A stretch of 64,000 nucleotides of DNA from Chamaecyparis obtusa (lineage: Eukaryota > Streptophyta > Pinopsida > Cupressales > Cupressaceae). A model generated the notes under the pieces. That model worked only from the letters and a program-made list of their open reading frames with translations, searched no databases and was not told where the DNA came from. Of this stretch, positions 58,832 to 64,000 are shown piece by piece (the first letter of the stretch is position 1; each line of letters opens with the position of its first letter). Made by a program: the position numbers and the translations under genes. The stretch covers positions 310,001 through 374,000 of the forward strand of contig BSBK01004091.1 in NCBI GenBank assembly GCA_027943335.1. Reading direction: 5' to 3'.

Positions 58832-58911
58832 AACTGTCGTGTGAGTTTTTCAACTGTCGTGCGAGTTTTTCAACTATCGTAAGAGCTTTTCAACTATCAT
58901 TTCATGGCATA
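58832..58911 (+). repeat. ~20-bp tandem repeat, four units
   Basis: Successive units read CTGTCGTGTGAGTTTTTCAA, CTGTCGTGCGAGTTTTTCAA, CTATCGTAAGAGCTTTTCAA and then CTATCATTTCATG. Related words (GTCGTACGAGTC, GTCATACGAG) are scattered from 58700 to 58930. Confidence 0.85.
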
Positions 58912-59039
58912 CCCATTGTTGTATGAGTCTGCAGAGTGTCATTTGGGAAATTTTTGAAAGTTGTCAGAATTGCCAGATATTTAGCTTGTTCAGCCTAGTT
59001 CCAGAATCTATCAAACAAATCACTGTGTCAGAAATAGAG

Positions 59040-59513
59040 CAGTAGCTATTGAGAATCAGTACACATGAGGAAGAAATTCTAATCACAGCTATGATGAAGT
59101 AGATGCAAGCTATGCAAGTCAAACTTAACAATCTTAAGAAAGAGAAGGAACCCAAGGAATTCTCCATGGAAGCTCTATGTCCTTTTCTATTTGATAAAGA
59201 CTTGTACATATCACCATGCCCCCAGACAGAATATGAGCAACGTGACAATCCTTATGATACCTCTTCCATGGAGAGTGACACATCCATCTTTGGAGACTAT
59301 GATGACTATGATGATGGACAATATAATGATACCTATGACACCTCTGTTCCTAAGAGTCCTCCTCATCGTGTGTTCCTGCTTACTGGAAATGGGATGTCAC
59401 ATTGGATAGATCATGATGGTGATCCATATGATTATGATTTTGAAAGAGATTTTGATGGCTTTTGTGGACAATATCTAGATGATACATCTACTTCTATTGA
59501 GGAATATAAAATG
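59040..59513 (+). pseudogene. Gypsy gag N-terminal fragment, cut by the copia B LTR
   Basis: The frame can be read from EEILITAMMK (near 59070), through a TAG at 59100 where Gln fits, then MQAMQVKLNNLKKEKEPKEF and SMEALCPFLFDKDLYISPCP. This is the usual N-terminal style of Tat-type gag. A strongly acidic, Tyr/Asp-rich stretch follows (GDYDDYDDGQYNDTYDTS, YDYDFERDFDGFCGQYLDD). The frame ends two codons inside the following LTR, so the rest of gag is displaced beyond the window. Confidence 0.65.
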
Positions 59514-60096
59514 TGTTAGGAATAAGGTGGCTCAACCTTGGATAATTCATATTCTTATTATTTGTTTTGTAAAATATATTTCTTGCAAATAATGTTGATG
59601 TGTCGACATCTTGAATTGTGTGTAAGGAGATCATGGCTAAAATGGTTATGACAGATTCCTATGACACGTAAGAGCTATGTCAGGAAGATTCAATGATAGG
59701 TAGCCCTAAAAAGTGAAGCACATGATATAAGCTTTTTTAGGGTTGCGAAGAGATGTGATGCGAGTGTATGGTTGGAACATTTTTATGCTGCCATGATTTG
59801 TCTTCAAGGTTTTGGAAATCTTTTGAAAGAACTTGCATTGCAAGTGTATTGTAAGCTATAATAGTTTTGATCAATACATTATGCAGGTTTTGGAGTGCTA
59901 GGGTTTTTACCGAAAGGTTTCCCCAGGGTATATCATTGTGTCATTCTTTATTTTTCTATATGCATGGTATGTGGTTGCAATATCTTTGTTAAAGTATTTA
60001 ATGAATCTAAAATTGTAAGGATTTATAAGAATTTGCACAATACTCTCCTATAGAGATTAGCGTACGAAGCTGTTTCGGCACCTGAGTTTCCTTACA
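59514..60096 (+). mobile_element. 5' LTR of copia element B (about 583 bp)
   Basis: It starts TGTTAGGAATAAGGTGGC and ends GTTTCCTTACA, two bases before a tRNA-Met primer site. It interrupts the gypsy gag frame. The start may be 59512, because TGTG precedes it. The 3' LTR lies beyond the window. Confidence 0.75.
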
Positions 60097-60098
60097 AG

Positions 60099-60110
60099 TG
60101 GTATCAGAGC
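60099..60110 (+). other. Primer binding site of copia element B, tRNA-Met type
   Basis: TGGTATCAGAGC, the exact initiator methionine tRNA complement, sits two bases inside the LTR end. Confidence 0.92.
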
Positions 60111-60216
60111 TTGATCAACTTTTGATCCTAGTTGTTGGGTAGGGTTTTTTTGAGCTGATCTCAAGTTTGAGTGGGATTTTTTTGCAGAGCATTCTGAATC
60201 TTATTTGCAAATTGAG

Positions 60217-61389
60217 ATGGCAAGTTTATCATATGGAAGAATGGAGGTGGAGAAATTTAATGGCACTAATTTTGAGTTATGGAAACTCAAGATGGAAGAC
60301 ATGTTGGAAGATCGTGACCTATGGGAAGCGACTTCAAATGCTACAAGACCAACAACTATAGCTCAAGCAGATTTGGATATCAAAGACCGTAAAGCTAAGG
60401 GTCTCATAAGACTCTATTTAACCGATGCAGTTCTTCTGAATGTTCTAGATTAGAAAATCGCAAATAGTTTGTGGGAAAGACTTGCGGCCATGTATCAGGC
60501 CAAATCTCTGGTGAACAAGTTGTTCCTGAGGAAGAATTTGTACTCTCTGCGAATGGAGGAAGGTGGATCCTTAACGGATCATTTAAATGCATTTAATCTG
60601 CTGGCTGCACAGTTGACATCTGTTGGTGTCAAGTTAGAGGAGGAGGATCATTGCTACACACTTTTGTGTTCTTTACCGGATTCATGGGACCATCTTGTGA
60701 TGGCTCTCGGAAGCATGTTAGTCACCTTCAAAATGGATGATGTGGTGTCTTCACTGCTATTAGAGGAGATGCAGAGAAAGGCTTCCATTTTGAAAAAAGA
60801 AGCCCTTGCTGTTCATGGGAGATCCACTAAAAGAGGGAAGAAAAATGACAATAAGGGTAGATCCAAATCCTGTGGAAAGTCAAAGACTTCCAATAAGTCC
60901 AAGGCAAAATGTTGGAACTGTGATAAATCTGGGCACTTCCGTAAAGACTGCAAAGAGCCGAAGAAGAAGAAGAAAGGTTCAGATTCAGCTTCAGAAAGAT
61001 CTCAAGAAGATGGTGATGCATTCATCGTAGCTTTGGCAGCCCATGCATTTGATGATGTGTGGTTGGTTGACTCAGGTGCATTTTTTCACATGACCTCTCA
61101 TCGAAACTGGTTCTCAAAATATGAAGAGTTCGATGGTGGAAAGGTGTACTTGGGTGATGATTCTCACCTAAAGATAGTTGGACACGGAAGGGTCACTATC
61201 AAATTTCCTAATGGACGAGTAAAGGGAATCAATGGAGTTATGCACATTCTAAGTTTGGCACGAAACCTATTATCTGTAAGTATGTTGAATGATGTAGGTG
61301 TGCAAGTTGTTTTTTCGAAAGAAGGATGCAAGATGATGAGAGGATCGATAGTGCTTGCAAGGGGTACTAGGAGAGGTACCTTATTTTAG
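60217..61389 (+). pseudogene. Copia element B gag and protease (Tnt1/Tork-like)
   Basis: ATG 60217 (MASLSYGRMEVEKFNGTNFE). The gag core has KAKGLIRLYLTDAVLLNVLD, SLVNKLFLRKNLYSLRMEEG and GVKLEEEDHCYTLLCSLPD. A basic linker leads to the zinc knuckle CWNCDKSGHFRKDC near 60910. The protease site is DVWLVDSGAFFHMTSHRNWF near 61060. The nucleocapsid-protease linker (KKKKKGSDSASERSQEDGD) is typical. Stops at 60451 and 61387 (GTLF then LDACI, where Gln fits) are the only breaks. By style it belongs near Tnt1/Tork; I could not test this. Confidence 0.92.
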
Positions 61390-61490
61390 CTAGATGCATG
61401 TATTCCTCTATGTAATAGTTCTTCATCCTCACCATCTGAACAAGCAGTGAAGAAGTCTGCGGCTATTGGTTCCGATGTAGTGCAAACACT

Positions 61491-62615
61491 TTGGAAGGTA
61501 AGCTTCTTGCAGAAAAGATAATGTTGTGGCATATGAGATTTTGCCACATTGGTGAAAAGGGTCTCAGAACCCTGAAAAATAAAAATCTCATTGAGGGGTT
61601 AAATGATTGCAATCTCGAGTTCGACTTCTACGAACACTGTGTCTATGGTAAACAAAATCATGTTCATTTTTACTCTAGTTCTCACAAATCTTCTGATGTT
61701 TTGGATCTTATTCATTCTGATGTATTTGGTCCTATAAAAGTTCCTTCAATCTCCAAGTCTGTATTTTTTGTATCTTTCATAGATGATTACAGTAGAAGGA
61801 CATGGATTTATTTCCTTAAAAGTAAGACACAAGTCTTTAGTCGGTTCAAGGAATTTAAAGCTCTTGTAGAGAATCAGACTAGTAAGAAGATTAAGTGTGT
61901 GAGAACTGACAATGGTGGTGAGTTTTGCTCAGCAAAGTTTGAACAGTTCTGTAAAGAACAAGGTATCAAGAGGCATAAGACAACTCCTTATACCCCACAA
62001 CAAAATGGAGTTGCAGAGAGAATGAACAGGACACTGATGGAGAAGGCTAGGAGTATGCTTAGTGGAGCTGGCTTAGAACAAAGGTTTTGGGCCAAAGCTG
62101 TGGCCACTGCTTGCTATCTGGTTAACAGATCTCCTACATCAGCCCTTGTTGGTAAGACACCCATGGAGGTGTGGTCTGGTAAGAAGCCTTCAATTAGACA
62201 TCTTCATGTTTTGGGTTGTGAAGCTTATGCACATGTTCCAAATGATAAAAGATCTAAGTTGGAAAACAAAGTTGTTAAATGTATTTTCATCAGATATAGT
62301 GCTGGTGTGAAAGGATACAAGCTTTGGGATCTTGTGACTAGTAAGGTGTTGTATAGTAGAAATGTTATTTTCAGAGAGCTAACATCTTCTCCTATTGTGC
62401 TACAACCAGATGAAAAAGAAAAGGAAAAAGATGTTGTTCAGTTGCCTCCTACCCCTGAGAAGACTGAACAGAGAGACCATGTTGGGCCTAATGATGAGGA
62501 GAGCTCTAGCAGCTCTGATAGTTCAGAAGAAGAGGAAGAACAACCTCAACCGCAGCCCTTGAGGGATCCACAAGAGAAAGAAAGCAACCAGAAAGGTTTG
62601 GTTATTCTATGTTAG
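61491..62615 (+). pseudogene. Copia element B integrase
   Basis: A one-base insertion near 61490 shifts the frame from the upstream part. The zinc-binding region reads LWHMRFCHIGEKGLRTLKNK, then FYEHCVYGKQ, where CEHC is expected, so one zinc ligand is tyrosine. The core keeps all three acids: DLIHSDVFGPIK, CVRTDNGGEFCSAKFEQF and PYTPQQNGVAERMNRTLMEK. It continues with FWAKAVATACYLVNRSPTSA, then LHVLGCEAYAHVPNDKRSKL, and a Ser/Glu-rich tail (SSSSSDSSEEEEEQPQPQP). It is otherwise a long, clean frame, which suggests a fairly recent insertion. Confidence 0.94.
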
Positions 62616-64000
62616 ATTCTAGTTGTGCTTTTGATTTGATTACTAACACTAATGAGCCTAGATCTGTGAAAGAGGCTTTGGGCATGGAAGATGCAGGTTC
62701 CTGGATTGAGGCTATGGATGATGAGATGGCTTCATTGGAGAAAAAAAAAACTTGGGACCTTGTACCTTTTCCTAAAGGGAGAAAATTTGTTGGCTGTAAA
62801 TGGGTGTTCAAGAAGAAATTATGTCCAGATGGCAGTGTTGAAAGGTACAAAGCTAGATTGGTTGCAAAGGGGTATTCACAGGTAAAGGGAATAGATTATG
62901 GTGAAATATTCTCTCCTATTGCAAAGTTGACATCCATTAGATTTCTGTTATCTCTTGCTGCATCATATGATTTAGAGATAGAACAAATGGATGTGAAGAT
63001 AGCTTTCTTTCATGGTGATTTGGAGGAAGAGATTTATATGTCACAACCTGAGCACTACATTGTTAAAGGTAAAGAATCCCTAGTTTGCAGATTAAAGAAA
63101 TCTCTATATGGTTTGAAGCAATCTCCTAGGATGTGGTACCTTAAGTTTGATGCCTTTGTGTTGTCAATTGAATTTGTAAGATCAAAATCAGATCATTATG
63201 TTTATTTTAGAGTTGAAAATGATCGCCTTCTTATTGTTGCATTATATGTTGATGATATGTTGTTGTTTGGGAAGGGTAAGGGTATGATTTCTGATTTTAA
63301 ATCTCAGTTGTCAGCATAGTTTGAGATGAAAGATCTTCGGGTAGCTAGGTACATCTTGGGTATGGAAATTAGTAGAGACAGGTCTAACAAAAAACTTTGG
63401 TTGAGTCAGAGTAAGTATGTGAAGTCTGTGTTGGACAGGTTCAGCATGGCAGATTGTAGACCACTATGTGTTCCTATTTCTGTGGGAACAAAGTTATCTG
63501 TAAATGATTGTCCAAAATCTCCTAGTGAGGTGGAGGACATGAGTAGAGTACCTTATGCTAGTGCAGTTGGGAGTCTTATGTATGCTATGGTCTGTACTAG
63601 ACCAGACATTGCCCGAGCAGTGGGAGTCTTGAGTCGGTTTATGGCTAACCCTGGATGGGTACACTGGGATGTAGTTAAGTGAGTATTCAAATATTTGAGG
63701 GGTACATCAGATTACTCCATACGTTATCATGGTAACTCTTTTGGATCTCCACATTCAGTTTGTATTTGTGGGTTTGTGGATTCAGATTGGGCAGGTGATA
63801 TTGACAGTAGGAGATCCACCAGTGCTTATGTGTTGACTATGTTTGGTGGTGCCATTAGTTGGATGAGTAAGCGACAACCTGTGGTTGCTTTGTCCACTAC
63901 AGAAGCTGAGTACATGGCTGCTACTCATGCTTGTAAAGAAGCCATTTGGCCTAGAAGATTATGTTCTGATGTTGGTGTTGATGCAAAATAGATTACTATT
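62609..64000 (+). pseudogene. Copia element B reverse transcriptase and RNase H, running off the window
   Basis: After another frameshift near 62610 the lead-in is SVKEALGMEDAGSWIEAMDD. Reverse transcriptase follows with KKTWDLVPFPKGRKFVGCKW, EIEQMDVKIAFFHGDLEEEI and the catalytic IVALYVDDMLLFGKGKGM (YVDD). RNase H begins CGFVDSDWAGDIDSRRSTSA and continues KRQPVVALSTTEAEYMAATH. In-frame stops are TAG 63317 (Gln fits), TGA 63680 (Trp fits, before VFKYLRGTSDY) and TAG 63989 (Gln fits). The C-terminus and 3' LTR lie beyond base 64000. Confidence 0.94.

Larger units (their letters stand above)
56334..59030 (+). other. Very long leader of the gypsy element, with internal repeats and a short open frame
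   Basis: About 2.7 kb separates the primer site from gag. It holds a 98-bp tandem duplication (57772-57967), a ~27-bp duplication near 57470-57510, and a ~20-bp repeat of the type CTGTCGTGCGAGTTTTTCAA (58832-58911). Tat/Ogre elements often carry extra sequence or an extra ORF before gag, and this layout fits. Confidence 0.6.

Overview
The window looks like nuclear DNA from a seed plant, most likely a conifer or another gymnosperm. It is AT-rich and almost wholly made of decayed, nested transposable elements. Both superfamilies of LTR retrotransposon are present, with plant-type primer sites, together with a chromovirus chromodomain, a Tat-type element with a second RNase H, a Helitron helicase, and a reverse transcriptase of a non-L1 type that I associate with non-flowering plants. 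The conifer assignment is inference from the style of the element proteins. No intact host gene was found.

Layout. 1.5-3.8 kb (minus): an unrecognised gene with seven small coding exons, a 5' UTR exon and seven ~100-140 bp introns, broken by one frameshift and two stops. 4.1-11.7 kb (minus): a Ty3/gypsy Tat-type polyprotein with many stops. 11.7-13.6 kb: low-complexity DNA. 14.0-15.9 kb (minus): a Helitron-type PIF1 helicase remnant, butted head to head with a 5'-truncated LINE (15.9-17.7 kb, plus). 18.8-19.5 kb: a MITE. 19.7-20.8 kb (minus): an LTR with a primer-like site. 20.8-24.2 kb (minus): a Ty1/copia pol relic split by ~2 kb that carries a tandemly doubled LTR-like promoter block.

24.2-30.7 kb (minus): the best-bounded element, a chromovirus with two 877-bp LTRs, a 5-bp target duplication, a tRNA-Met primer site and a polypurine tract. 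Its gag-pol is disabled by frameshifts, stops and a lost integrase glutamate. 32.7-39.6 kb (plus): a large element with ~2.47-kb LTRs and no pol. Its only coding trace is a long coiled-coil frame, and each LTR holds six related ~46-bp palindromes.

39.6-52.2 kb: AT-rich DNA with microsatellites, a copia integrase relic (minus), a copia-type LTR (minus), a 202-bp tandem duplication, three spliceable exons resembling mitochondrial type II peroxiredoxin, a clathrin heavy-chain pseudogene (minus), a tRNA-Val(UAC)-like relic and a 12-bp repeat array.

52.3-64.0 kb (plus): a three-level nest. A copia element (LTR, gag, protease) is interrupted by a gypsy LTR with a very long leader. That gypsy is interrupted inside gag by a nearly complete Tnt1/Tork-like copia element, which runs off the window end. 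Most premature stops sit where a glutamine or tryptophan codon would fit, as expected from C-to-T decay of silenced, methylated elements.
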